37,641 nucleotides of DNA from DASUBV01 sp035532295 (GTDB taxonomy: Bacteria > Actinomycetota > Actinomycetes > Streptosporangiales > Streptosporangiaceae): the NCBI GenBank assembly GCA_035532295.1, contig DATKRH010000243.1, positions 1-37,641 on the forward strand, read 5' to 3'. Positions 8,464 through 16,686 of this stretch are shown here, in pieces (position 1 is the stretch's first letter; every line of letters begins with the position of its first letter). Made by a program: the position numbers and the translations under genes. The notes under the pieces were generated by a model. It ran no database searches. It was not told the origin of the DNA and was given only the letters and a program-made list of their open reading frames with translations.

Positions 8464-9438
8464 ATGCAGGTTCCGGCGCATGTCGAGTACGAGAAGGCGG
8501 CCAGTGTCGAGCATGCGCTCGAGCTGCTGGCCAGGTTCGGTCCCGAGGCGCGGATCCTGGCCGGCGGCCACAGCCTGATCCCGATGATGAAGCTGCGGCT
8601 CGCGCAGCCCGAGACGCTGGTCGACATCAACGGGCTTGACGAGCTCTCCTACCTCAGCGTGGTCAACGGCAGCGTGGCCAACGGCGGGGCGCCCGGCGGC
8701 GAGCTGCGGATCGGCGCCCTGACCCGGCACGCGCAGCTGCTGGACTCGGCCATCGCGGGTGAGCTTTTCGCGATCCTGCACGACGCGGAGAGGGTGATCG
8801 CCGATCCCATCGTGCGCAACTGGGGCACCATCGGCGGCTCGCTGTGCCAGGCCGATCCCTCGGAGGACCTGTCGGCGACGTTCGCGGCGCTCAAGGCCAC
8901 CCTGGTGATCCGCGGCCAGCAGGGGACCAGAACCGTGCCGGCCCGGGACTTCCATACGGCGCCCTACGAGACCGTCGTCGCCCCCGGCGAGATCCTCACG
9001 GAGATCCGGATCGCCATCCGGGGCACCCACGGTGGCCAGAAGGCCCGTGGTGACTCGAAAGCCCGTGGTGACTCGAAAGCCCGTGGTGAGCGGAGCGGCA
9101 GCGCCTACGAGAAGGTGGGCCGGCGCGTGGGTGACTGGCCGGTCGGAGCGGCCGGAGCCGCGCTGTGGCTGCGCGGCGACACCATCGTGGAGGCCGGCAT
9201 CGGGCTGTCGGCCGTCGGCGCGCGGCATTTCGCCGCGGCCGAGGCCGAGGAGTTCCTGCGCGGCGCGGCCGCCACGCCGGAGGCCTTCGCCCGCGCGGGC
9301 GAGATCGCGGCGCAGCACTGCAATCCCAGCGCCGACCAGCGGGGCCCGGCCGACTACAAGCGGCATCTCGCTCGGGAGCTGACCATCCGGGCGCTGCGCC
9401 GGGCCAAGCTCCGGGCCGAAGCCCGGCCGGCCGCCTGA
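8464..9438 (+). CDS. coxM: CODH medium FAD-binding subunit, copy 2
   Basis: This 324-residue protein carries both canonical FAD motifs: AGGHS near residue 38 and TIGGS near 122. The start at 8464 is preceded by GGGAGGGA and places the fold at MQVPAHVEYEKA. Residues about 190-210 contain a basic loop made of tandem KARGDS units, absent from copy 1. The end (DQRGPADYKRHLA) is family-typical. It opens a rightward operon coxM2-coxS2-coxL2-coxD-coxE. Its canonical FAD motifs contrast with the altered ones in copy 1. Confidence 0.93.
   Translation: MQVPAHVEYEKAASVEHALELLARFGPEARILAGGHSLIPMMKLRLAQPETLVDINGLDELSYLSVVNGSVANGGAPGGELRIGALTRHAQLLDSAIAGELFAILHDAERVIADPIVRNWGTIGGSLCQADPSEDLSATFAALKATLVIRGQQGTRTVPARDFHTAPYETVVAPGEILTEIRIAIRGTHGGQKARGDSKARGDSKARGERSGSAYEKVGRRVGDWPVGAAGAALWLRGDTIVEAGIGLSAVGARHFAAAEAEEFLRGAAATPEAFARAGEIAAQHCNPSADQRGPADYKRHLARELTIRALRRAKLRAEARPAA
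9040..9093 (+). repeat. In-frame 18-bp tandem repeat (3 copies) inside coxM2
   Basis: Units at 9040-9057, 9058-9075 and 9076-9093 are based on AAGGCCCGTGGTGACTCG and encode KARGDS, KARGDS, KARGER. The first two differ by one base; the third has drifted at its 3' end. The repeat is in frame and inserts a positively charged surface loop between conserved parts of the FAD subunit. Confidence 0.85.
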
Positions 9439-9439
9439 C

Positions 9440-9943
9440 ATGCAGATCACCGTGACCGTTAACGGCGCTGTTTACAAGCGCGAGGTCGAGCCGAGGCTGC
9501 TGCTGATCCATTTCCTGCGCGACGACCTGCGGCTGACCGGCTCGCACTGGGGCTGCGATACCTCGAACTGCGGAGCGTGCGTGGTGTGGCTCGACGACAC
9601 CCCGGTGAAGTCGTGCACGGTCCTGGCCGCCATGGCCGACGGCCACCGGGTGCGCACCGTCGAGGACCTGGAGCGCGGCGGGCGGCTTGACCCGGTTCAG
9701 GAGGGATTCGCACAGTGTCACGGGCTGCAGTGCGGTTTCTGCACGCCGGGCATGATGATGACCGCCCGGTGGCTGCTCGACCACCACCCGGATCCGTCCC
9801 CGGAGAAGATCCGCGAGGCGATATCCGGCCAGATCTGCCGGTGCACGGGCTACGAGAACATCGTGCGCTCGATCGTGTGGGCGAGTAAGCACGCGGGCTG
9901 GGGTCAGCCCGATGGCGAAGGCGGCACGGAGGTGACGGCGTGA
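9440..9943 (+). CDS. coxS: CODH small iron-sulfur subunit, copy 2
   Basis: This 167-residue protein carries two [2Fe-2S] clusters, with GCDTSNCGACVVWLDD and KSC in the N-terminal domain and CGFCTPGMMM plus QICRCTGY in the C-terminal domain. It starts 1 bp after the coxM2 stop. Its C-terminus is longer and polar (about 157-167). It relays electrons from CoxL2 to CoxM2. It lacks the N-terminal extension of copy 1. Confidence 0.95.
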   Translation: MQITVTVNGAVYKREVEPRLLLIHFLRDDLRLTGSHWGCDTSNCGACVVWLDDTPVKSCTVLAAMADGHRVRTVEDLERGGRLDPVQEGFAQCHGLQCGFCTPGMMMTARWLLDHHPDPSPEKIREAISGQICRCTGYENIVRSIVWASKHAGWGQPDGEGGTEVTA

Positions 9944-9974
9944 CCGGGTCGGGCGGCGTGACCGGGGTGACGGC

Positions 9975-12356
9975 GTGACCGGGGCGACGGGCCCGACCGT
10001 GGCGGGCGGCGCCTACGGGCCGGTCCGCCGGAAGGAGGACGCGCGGTTCATCCGCGGGCGGGGCCAGTTCGTGGATGACATTGCGCTCCCCGGGATGCTG
10101 CACGGCGCGATCTTGCGCAGCCCGCTGGCGCACGCCCGGATTCGCTGCGTGGACATCGCCTCCGCGCTGGCCCATCCCAAGGTGGAGGCCGTCATCACCG
10201 GCGAGACGCTGGCCGGCCGGGGCCTGGCCTGGATGCCGACGCTGTCCCGGGACGTGCAGGCCGTCCTGGCCACCGACAAGGTCCGGTACCAGGGCCAGGA
10301 GGTGGCCTTCGTCATCGCCCAGGACCGGTACTCCGCCCGGGACGCGCTGGAGCTCATCCACGTCGACTACGAGCCGCTGGACCCGGTGATCGACGCCGAG
10401 CGGGCCCTGGACCCGGGCGCCCCGGTGGTGCGCGACGACCTGCCGGGCAAGGCCGACAACCACATCTTCGACTGGGAGGCGGGTGACGAGGCCGCCACCG
10501 CGGCGGTGTTCGCCCGCGCCGACGTCGTGGTGACCCAGGACATGCTGTACCCGCGCTCCCATCCCGCGCCGCTGGAGACCTGCGGCATGGTGGCCGACCT
10601 GGAAGCCGTCAGCGGGAAGCTCACCCTCTGGTCGACCTCGCAGGCGCCGCACGCGCACCGGACGCTGTACGCGCTGGTCGCGGGCGTGCCCGAGCACAAG
10701 ATCCGGGTCGTCTCCCCGGATGTCGGCGGCGGCTTCGGGAACAAGGTCCCCGTCTACCCCGGCTATATCTGCGCCATCGTCGGGTCGATGGTGACGGGCA
10801 GGCCGGTCAAGTGGATGGAAGACCGGTCCGAGAACCTGATGTCCACCTCGTTCGCCCGCGATTACCACATGCACGGCGAGATCGCCGCTAGCGCGGACGG
10901 CCGGATCCTGGGGCTGCGCGCCAAGGTGCTCGCCGACCATGGCGCGTTCAACGCGACCGCGCAGCCGACCAAGTTCCCGGCGGGGTTCTTCCACATCTTC
11001 ACCGGCTCCTACGACCTGGAGGCCGCGCACTGCCAGGTGACCGCCGTGCACACCAATAAGGCGCCCGGCGGGGTCGCCTACGCCTGCTCGTTCCGCATCA
11101 CCGAGGCGGTCTACCTGGTCGAGCGGATGGTCGACCTGCTCGCCCGGGAGCTGGCGATGGACCCGGCGGAGCTGCGGATGAAGAACCTGCTGCGCCCCGA
11201 GCAGTTCCCCTATACCGGCCCGACCGGCTGGGAGTACGACTCGGGCAACTACCCGCGGGCGCTCACGCTGGCCATGGACATGGCCGGGTACGCCGACCTG
11301 CGCAAAGAGCAGGCGGACAAGCGCGAGCGCGGCGAGTACATGGGCATCGGCCTGAGTTTCTTCACCGAGGGGGTCGGCGCGGGCCCGCGGGCGCACATGG
11401 ACATCCTCGGCCTGGGCATGGCCGACGGCGCCGACCTGCGGGTGTACCCGACGGGCAAGGCGGTGCTGGCCATCTCCGTGCAGACCCAGGGCCAGGGCCA
11501 CGAGACCACGTTCGCGCAGATCGTGGCCCAGGAGCTGGGCCTGTCCCCGGACGACGTCGACGTGGTGCACGGGGACACCGACCGCACCCCGTTCGGCCTG
11601 GGCACCTACGGCTCCCGGTCCACGCCGGTGTCGGGCGCCGCGGCGGTCATCGTCGCGCGCAAGGTCCGGGAACGGGCCAGGATCGTCGCCGCGGCCATGC
11701 TGGAGGTGTCGCCCGACGACCTGGACTGGGCCGACGGCGCCTGGCGGGTCCGCGGTGACCCGGAGCAGTCGGCCAGCCTCGCGCAGATCGCGATGGCGGC
11801 ACACGGCTCGCTGGAACTGCCCGAGGGCGTGGAGGGGCACCTGGACGCCGAGACCGTCTATAACCCGCCCAACCTCACCTTCCCGTTCGGTGCCTACATC
11901 TGCGTGACCGACGTCGATCCCGGCACCGGGGTCGTCAAGGTCCGGCGGTTCATCGCGGTGGACGACTGCGGGGTGCGGATCAACCCGATGATCGTCGAGG
12001 GCCAGGTCCACGGTGGCCTCGCCGACGGGATCGGGATGGCCCTGATGCAGGTCATCGCGTTCGACGAGAACGGCAACTGCCTGGGCGGCTCGTTCATGGA
12101 CTACCTGCTGCCGACCGCGCTGGAGTGCCCGTCCTGGGAGCTCGGCGAGACCGTGACCCCCTCGCCGCACCACCCCATCGGCGCCAAGGGGGTCGGCGAG
12201 TCGGCCACCGTGGGGTCGCCGGCGGCGGTCGTGAACTCGGTGCTCGACGCGCTCGCGCCGTTCGGCGTGCGGCACGCCGACATGCCGCTCACCCCCGCGA
12301 ACGTGTGGTCCGCGATCCAGGGCCGGCCGCTACGCACCGACCTGGCGGTCTCGTGA
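9975..12356 (+). CDS. coxL: Form I CODH large (molybdenum) subunit, copy 2
   Basis: This 793-residue catalytic subunit has the form I loop AYACSFR with the copper-ligand cysteine at residue 371. The cofactor motif VGGGFGN lies near 250 and the active-site glutamate (GVGES) is at 742. AYxCSFR defines form I, so it should oxidise CO, although alanine replaces the arginine that precedes the cysteine in copy 1. The GTG at 9975 gives MTGATGPTVAGG before the conserved GPVRRKEDARFIRGRG. The 5' region holds three GTGACCGGG-like repeats (from 9940), which leave the exact start slightly uncertain. No strong ribosome binding site is visible. Confidence 0.92.
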   Translation: MTGATGPTVAGGAYGPVRRKEDARFIRGRGQFVDDIALPGMLHGAILRSPLAHARIRCVDIASALAHPKVEAVITGETLAGRGLAWMPTLSRDVQAVLATDKVRYQGQEVAFVIAQDRYSARDALELIHVDYEPLDPVIDAERALDPGAPVVRDDLPGKADNHIFDWEAGDEAATAAVFARADVVVTQDMLYPRSHPAPLETCGMVADLEAVSGKLTLWSTSQAPHAHRTLYALVAGVPEHKIRVVSPDVGGGFGNKVPVYPGYICAIVGSMVTGRPVKWMEDRSENLMSTSFARDYHMHGEIAASADGRILGLRAKVLADHGAFNATAQPTKFPAGFFHIFTGSYDLEAAHCQVTAVHTNKAPGGVAYACSFRITEAVYLVERMVDLLARELAMDPAELRMKNLLRPEQFPYTGPTGWEYDSGNYPRALTLAMDMAGYADLRKEQADKRERGEYMGIGLSFFTEGVGAGPRAHMDILGLGMADGADLRVYPTGKAVLAISVQTQGQGHETTFAQIVAQELGLSPDDVDVVHGDTDRTPFGLGTYGSRSTPVSGAAAVIVARKVRERARIVAAAMLEVSPDDLDWADGAWRVRGDPEQSASLAQIAMAAHGSLELPEGVEGHLDAETVYNPPNLTFPFGAYICVTDVDPGTGVVKVRRFIAVDDCGVRINPMIVEGQVHGGLADGIGMALMQVIAFDENGNCLGGSFMDYLLPTALECPSWELGETVTPSPHHPIGAKGVGESATVGSPAAVVNSVLDALAPFGVRHADMPLTPANVWSAIQGRPLRTDLAVS

Positions 12357-12408
12357 ATCGGCCGTTGTCGCATCATGGACGGATGCAGCATGACGACCGA
12401 GGCGACAC

Positions 12409-13377
12409 GTGAGCGATCTAGCCGAGCAACTGCCCGACGTGGCCGCGCTGCTCAAGGCGCTGGACTCGACCGGCTACCTGGCGGACGAGCCGCTGGGCAC
12501 TGCCCTGTTCCTCGCCGCGCGGATGGGCCAGCCGATCCTGCTGGAAGGCGAGCCCGGGGTAGGTAAGACCGAGGCGGCCAAGGCCCTGGCCGCGGTGCTC
12601 GACACGCCGCTGATCAGGCTGCAGTGCTATGAGGGCCTCACCTCGGCCGAGGCGCTGTATGAGTGGAACTACCCTCGCCAGCTGCTAGCCATCCGGCTGG
12701 CCGAGGCCCGGGGCGAGGCGCCGCGCGAAGCCGACCTGTTCAGCGACGAGTACCTGCTGGAACGGCCCCTGCTGGCCGCGCTCGATCACCCGGGCCCGCG
12801 GCCCGCGGTACTGCTCATCGACGAGGTGGACCGGGGCGACGACGAGTTCGAGGCGTTCCTGTTCGAGCTGCTGGCCGAGTCGGCCGTCACCATCCCGGAG
12901 CTGGGCACCCGGCGCGCCCAGTACCCGCCGGTGGTCGTGCTCACCTCCAACCGGACGCGCGACCTGCACGACGCGCTCAAGCGGCGGTGCCTCTACCACT
13001 GGATCGACTACCCGGACGCCGACCGGGTCGCGGCTATCATCCGCCGCCGGGTGCCCGGCGCCGACGTCTCGCTGACCGAGCAGGTGGCCCGCACCGTCTC
13101 CCGGCTGCGCGAGCTGGACCTGGCCAAGCCGCCGGGCGTGGCCGAGGCCATCAGCTGGGCCGGCGCGCTGAGCATGCTCGGCGGGGCGGGCGGGGCGGGC
13201 GGGACCGGCGGGGCGGGTGGCGGGACCGGGCTGGACCCCGCCGCGGCGCAGCGGACCGCCGGGGCCGTGCTCAAGTACGCCGAGGACCTGCGGACCGTGC
13301 GCGAGATCGGGTTCGCCGCGCTGATCGGCGCGAACGGCCACGACGATCCCGGGGCCGGTCCTGGTCCTGATGGCTGA
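12409..13377 (+). CDS. coxD: CoxD, MoxR-family AAA+ ATPase for CODH maturation
   Basis: This 322-residue AAA+ protein has Walker A GEPGVGKT (47-54), Walker B LLIDEVD (135-141) and sensor 1 LTSN (178-181). CoxD is the MoxR-type chaperone needed to build the sulfur-copper part of the CODH active site, working with CoxE. A GTG start at 12409 gives the usual N-terminus. Residues 258-274 form a Gly-rich low-complexity insert (GGAGGAGGTGGAGGGTG) in the C-terminal lid region. It overlaps coxE by 8 bp. Confidence 0.92.
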   Translation: MSDLAEQLPDVAALLKALDSTGYLADEPLGTALFLAARMGQPILLEGEPGVGKTEAAKALAAVLDTPLIRLQCYEGLTSAEALYEWNYPRQLLAIRLAEARGEAPREADLFSDEYLLERPLLAALDHPGPRPAVLLIDEVDRGDDEFEAFLFELLAESAVTIPELGTRRAQYPPVVVLTSNRTRDLHDALKRRCLYHWIDYPDADRVAAIIRRRVPGADVSLTEQVARTVSRLRELDLAKPPGVAEAISWAGALSMLGGAGGAGGTGGAGGGTGLDPAAAQRTAGAVLKYAEDLRTVREIGFAALIGANGHDDPGAGPGPDG

Positions 13378-14596
13378 CGATCTGGCCGAGGTCAGCGCCC
13401 GCTTCGGGGCGGCGCTGCGCGAGGCCGGGCTGCCGGTGGGCCCCGGCCGCTGCGAGCGGTTCGCCGCGGCGGTGACGGTCGCGCGGCCGCCGACTACCCG
13501 CGCCCTGTACCTGTGCGCCCTCGCGACGCTGGTGACCGGCAAGGACCAGGCCCGCGTGCTCCAGGCGGTCTTCACCCAGGTCTTCGGCCCGCTGGACGGC
13601 CCGCTGAACGGCGGGCTGGACGCCCGCGACCAGCGCGGCGATCCCGGGACCGACGTGAGTCAGTCGGGCCGGGCCGCGCAGGACCTGCTGGCGCAGGCCG
13701 CCGAGGCGGCGCGGGCGCATGCCAGCGGCGTCCAGGCGCAGCCGCCCGCCGACGCCGACGACCACGGGAGCGAGCCGGAGCAGGAGATCGAGCACCGGTA
13801 CCTCGGCAGCGCCGCGGATCGGCTGGCGGCGCAGGACTTCGCCGAGCTGTCCGACGCCGAACTGCAGTCGCTGGCCGGGCTGATGCGCGCCGTCACGCTG
13901 GCGGTCCCGCTGCGCCGGTCCCGCCGCGAGCGGCGGCGGACCGGCGGCCCGCGCACGGACATGCGGTCGACCCTCCGGCAGGCGCGGCGGAGCGGCGGGC
14001 ACGCGTTTTCACTGATCGGGCGGACACCGGCGCGGCGGCCCCGCCGCATGGTGGTGCTCTGCGACATCTCCGGGTCGATGGAGCCCTACGCCCGCGCGAT
14101 GATCCAGCTGCTGTACTGCGCCGCCGGCGGAGCGCGGGCCGAGGTGTTCAGCTTCGCCACCCGGCTGACCCGGCTCACCCCGGCGCTGTCCAGGTCGCTG
14201 CCCGGCCCGGCGATCGACCGCGCCGGAAAGGCGGCTCCGGACTGGCGGGGCGGCACCAAGATCGGCGCGGCACTCCGGGAGTTCAACGACTCCTACGGCC
14301 GCCGGGGCATGGCCCGCGGCGCCGTGGTGGTGATCGTCTCCGATGGCTGGGATACCGGTGACCCGGAGCTGGTCCGGCGCGAGATGGAGCGGCTGTCGCT
14401 GGTCGCGTTCCGGATCGTGTGGGTGAATCCCCGGACCAAGAGCGCGGCCTACCAGCCGCTAGCGGGCGGCATGGCCGCCGCGTGGCCGCACTGCGACGCG
14501 GTGGTCAGCGCGCACACGGTGCACGCGCTGGAGGAGCTCACCGACGCGCTCGCCGATCCGGCCCGGCGTCGCGCGCAGGTCCGCCCGGGCCTGTAA
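13370..14596 (+). CDS. coxE: CoxE, VWA-domain partner of CoxD
   Basis: This 408-residue protein has a divergent N-terminal region and a C-terminal von Willebrand A domain. The MIDAS motif DISGS is at 232-236, with a later threonine (GGTKIG) and aspartate (SDGWDTG). CoxE pairs with the MoxR ATPase CoxD in CODH metal-centre assembly. The 8-bp overlap with coxD suggests coupled translation. Residues about 85-165 are acidic and Ala-rich, probably a flexible linker. Confidence 0.92.
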   Translation: MADDLAEVSARFGAALREAGLPVGPGRCERFAAAVTVARPPTTRALYLCALATLVTGKDQARVLQAVFTQVFGPLDGPLNGGLDARDQRGDPGTDVSQSGRAAQDLLAQAAEAARAHASGVQAQPPADADDHGSEPEQEIEHRYLGSAADRLAAQDFAELSDAELQSLAGLMRAVTLAVPLRRSRRERRRTGGPRTDMRSTLRQARRSGGHAFSLIGRTPARRPRRMVVLCDISGSMEPYARAMIQLLYCAAGGARAEVFSFATRLTRLTPALSRSLPGPAIDRAGKAAPDWRGGTKIGAALREFNDSYGRRGMARGAVVVIVSDGWDTGDPELVRREMERLSLVAFRIVWVNPRTKSAAYQPLAGGMAAAWPHCDAVVSAHTVHALEELTDALADPARRRAQVRPGL

Positions 14597-14617
14597 CGCG
14601 GCCCTCGCGGCACACTG

Positions 14618-14634
14618 CGTCCGCCCACCGGACG
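14618..14634 (+). terminator. Small hairpin after coxE
   Basis: CGTCCG-CCCAC-CGGACG forms a 6-bp stem with a 5-nt loop 21 bp after the coxE stop. There is no T-run. It is a plausible but weak end for the rightward cox operon. Confidence 0.3.
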
Positions 14635-14727
14635 GATGTCCGGGCAGCGCGGCTAAGCCGACCAGCGCAGCGGAAGTGCCGGGAGTGCCAGCGGGCAGGA
14701 TTTGAGTCAGACCTGTGGCATCACCTC

Positions 14728-14795
14728 TTGACAGGAGATACCTCCAGTCTCAGACTTGTCGATCATTGGTGACCGTATGACGGACATTCGTCCGT
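14728..14795 (+). promoter_or_regulatory. Promoter and palindromic leader upstream of the SnoaL-like gene
   Basis: The 302-bp gap 14597-14898 contains no gene. TTGACA (14728-14733), a 17-bp spacer and CAGACT (14751-14756) resemble a housekeeping promoter with a perfect -35. GGAG-ATAC-CTCC lies inside the spacer. Downstream is a perfect inverted repeat ACGGAC-ATTC-GTCCGT (14780-14795), about 100 bp before the start codon, suitable as an operator or leader hairpin. A 15-bp tandem duplication (CTGCTCGCGGCCCGC, 14806-14835) follows. Confidence 0.45.
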
Positions 14796-14898
14796 TACGC
14801 GGATCCTGCTCGCGGCCCGCCTGCTCGCGGCCCGCCTCGCGATCACCCCCGCAGTCCCGTCCCCAGCAGATAATCCTGAACAGGAGAGTTGAACCCTC

Positions 14899-15909
14899 AT
14901 GGATTGTGATCAGGCCCACGCCACGTCGCGCCGGACGATGCTGCGGGCAGGTGCTGCCGCCGGGGCAGCCGCGGCGCTGAGCGCCGCCGGAGTCATGGCG
15001 GCCGGCACCGCGAGTGCCAGCATCGCCAGCGCCAGCACCGGCGGGTCGCTGCCGTACCCGGACATCACCGACACCTCGCACGCCAGCCCCCGGGCGGCCG
15101 AGATATTCCGGGGCTTCTTCTCGGCGAAGAGCCGCCACGACCCGGACAAGCTGATGACCTACTTCTCCCGCACGAACGCCTACTACATCGACGCGTCGTC
15201 GGGGAACGTGTGGCCGGACTGGCAGTCGCTGTCGGACGTGTTCCACGCCTTCCTGCCGTCGGCACCGCCGGACGCCCTGTCCTACCCGCTGCGGATCGTC
15301 GGTGACGAGCACTCGGCGCTGGTGGAGTTCGAGGACACGCCCCAGCTGTTCGGCAAGGAGCTGCGCATCCTCGGGTCGGTCACCTTCGACCACCACGGCA
15401 AGATCATTCGCTGGATCGACTACTGGGACGGCCGCAGCTCGGTGCGCCCGACATCCATCGGGCCCACCTATCCCACCGACTTCCGGGACGGTGAGGTCAA
15501 CGCTTCGCGGCTGGTCCAGCACGCGGCCCAGCAGCTGCAGGCGGCCTTCGCCGCCGGGGACTCCGCCACCGCCGTCTCGCTGATGAGCTTCGACGCGGTC
15601 TTCGAGGACTCGGCCGCCCACACCCGGGTGCGCGGGCAACTGCAGGTCCAGCGGTACCTGTCCCGCGCGCTCGGCCAGACGCCCTACGGGCCCGGCGCGG
15701 CCGTGGCCCACGTGGAAGGCAGCAACCGGGGCGGCGGCTACGAGTGGACCGCGGCCCCGGTGGCGGCGCCCATGCGCCGCGGCCACACCGGCATCGAACT
15801 CGATGAAAGCGGCAAGATTAGCCGGGTCACCGTGATGTACAACTCCGGCCTGCTCTCCTACTCCGCCTACCAGGCGCTGGTGGGCCTGGCCGCGGAGGCG
15901 CCGCTGTAG
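14899..15909 (+). CDS. Tat-exported protein with two SnoaL-like (NTF2-fold) domains
   Basis: This 336-residue protein has a twin-arginine signal (SRRTMLRAGAAAG, residues 11-23) followed by an Ala-rich hydrophobic stretch, with likely cleavage near residue 40. Two successive SnoaL-type alpha+beta domains follow: about 60-185 (FRGFFSAKSRHDPDKLMTYF, then IIRWIDYWDG) and about 205-330 (QLQAAFAAGDSATAVSLM, then ISRVTVMYNS). SnoaL folds bind small hydrophobic molecules and include cyclases and isomerases. A CAGGAG lies upstream of the ATG. Tat export suggests it folds in the cytoplasm, perhaps with a ligand. It sits next to the cox locus, but its own promoter argues for separate control. Confidence 0.8.
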   Translation: MDCDQAHATSRRTMLRAGAAAGAAAALSAAGVMAAGTASASIASASTGGSLPYPDITDTSHASPRAAEIFRGFFSAKSRHDPDKLMTYFSRTNAYYIDASSGNVWPDWQSLSDVFHAFLPSAPPDALSYPLRIVGDEHSALVEFEDTPQLFGKELRILGSVTFDHHGKIIRWIDYWDGRSSVRPTSIGPTYPTDFRDGEVNASRLVQHAAQQLQAAFAAGDSATAVSLMSFDAVFEDSAAHTRVRGQLQVQRYLSRALGQTPYGPGAAVAHVEGSNRGGGYEWTAAPVAAPMRRGHTGIELDESGKISRVTVMYNSGLLSYSAYQALVGLAAEAPL

Positions 15910-15916
15910 GTCCTGG

Positions 15917-15942
15917 TGGCCGGCGCCTGGTGGCGCCGGTCA
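15917..15942. terminator. Hairpin between convergent genes
   Basis: An 11-bp stem (one G-U pair) with loop TGGT lies 7 bp after the SnoaL-like gene stop: left arm 15917-15927, right arm 15932-15942. A second inverted repeat, GGGCTAGCG (15948-15956) with CGCTAGCCC (15979-15987), overlaps the stop of the leftward DUF1707 gene. Together they form a likely bidirectional terminator. Confidence 0.65.
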
Positions 15943-15980
15943 CCCCCGGGCTAGCGGGCAGCTAGTCCAGTAGTCCAGCG

Positions 15981-16619
15981 CTAGCCCCCGATGGCGTCGC
16001 GGTGGTCTTTGGGCGTTTTGCGAGCCTTGCGCTTGACGGCGACGCCGCCCATGAGGCAGAACCCGCTGATGCGCAGCACCGGGGCGCCGGGCCTCAGCGA
16101 CTCTGCGCTGTCCCCGGCGACGTCGCTGCCGCCCAGGATCGCGACCACGGAGTTCACCACGTGCATCTCCGGCGGGACCGTGATCTCCACGCCGCCCATG
16201 ACGCAGACCGCCCGGATGGTGATCTCGCGGCCCGGCAGCACAGCCTCGCGGAAATCGAGCTCGACCCCGCCCATCAGCGTGACGGCCTCGATGACCGGGC
16301 TGGGGCGCCAGGCCCCCTTACGCGTCGCGCCGCTGAGAATCGCCACGAGGTGGTCGGTTGACCCGGCCGGGACGGCCACCCCCGCGACCCCCGTCGCGGG
16401 GGCCGGGGCAACGGCGGCCGAGCCGGCGGGCAGGTCGTCGAGGAGCGGCACGATGTCGGCGTGCGTCTTCGCCGCGTAGAGGGCGTCCAGCCGCTCGGAG
16501 TGCTCGTCGACGGTGAGCCGGCCCTCGGCCATCGCGTTATTGATCACCGTGGCGGCCCGGTCGCGGTCGGCGTCCGAGGCGCGGAGCCGGGAATTATCGC
16601 TGAAGCCCTGTGGATCCAT
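15981..16619 (-). CDS. DUF1707 protein with LiaF-like C-terminal domain
   Basis: This 212-residue protein opens with a DUF1707 domain (about 10-65: LRASDADRDRAATVI, then EGRLTVDEHSERLDAL). After an Ala/Pro linker it continues as a cell-wall-active-antibiotic-response (LiaF-type) beta-solenoid domain, seen as repeated VTLMGGVELDF, VCVMGGVEI and FCLMGGV units. No TM helices are visible. Such proteins are common in actinobacteria and linked to envelope stress, but their role is poorly known. The ATG at 16619 is preceded by GACAAT about 6 nt upstream, so the transcript might be leaderless. A second in-frame ATG is at 16637. It is divergent from the ABC-F gene. Confidence 0.82.
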   Translation of the reverse strand: MDPQGFSDNSRLRASDADRDRAATVINNAMAEGRLTVDEHSERLDALYAAKTHADIVPLLDDLPAGSAAVAPAPATGVAGVAVPAGSTDHLVAILSGATRKGAWRPSPVIEAVTLMGGVELDFREAVLPGREITIRAVCVMGGVEITVPPEMHVVNSVVAILGGSDVAGDSAESLRPGAPVLRISGFCLMGGVAVKRKARKTPKDHRDAIGG

Positions 16620-16686
16620 TCGGCTATTGTCGGGCATTCGCAGCGCGGGTTGCCAGCGCCCGGCCGCAGGCGGAACGGGAGACGAG

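Noticed and set aside
9459..12275. Long open frame on the - strand (938 codons)
   Set aside because: It is antisense to coxS2/coxL2, which have full catalytic motifs; composition is typical of a GC shadow.
13180..13230. Gly-rich tract as a CRISPR-like or regulatory repeat
   Set aside because: It is in frame within coxD, units are irregular and have no spacers; no CRISPR array is visible anywhere in the window.
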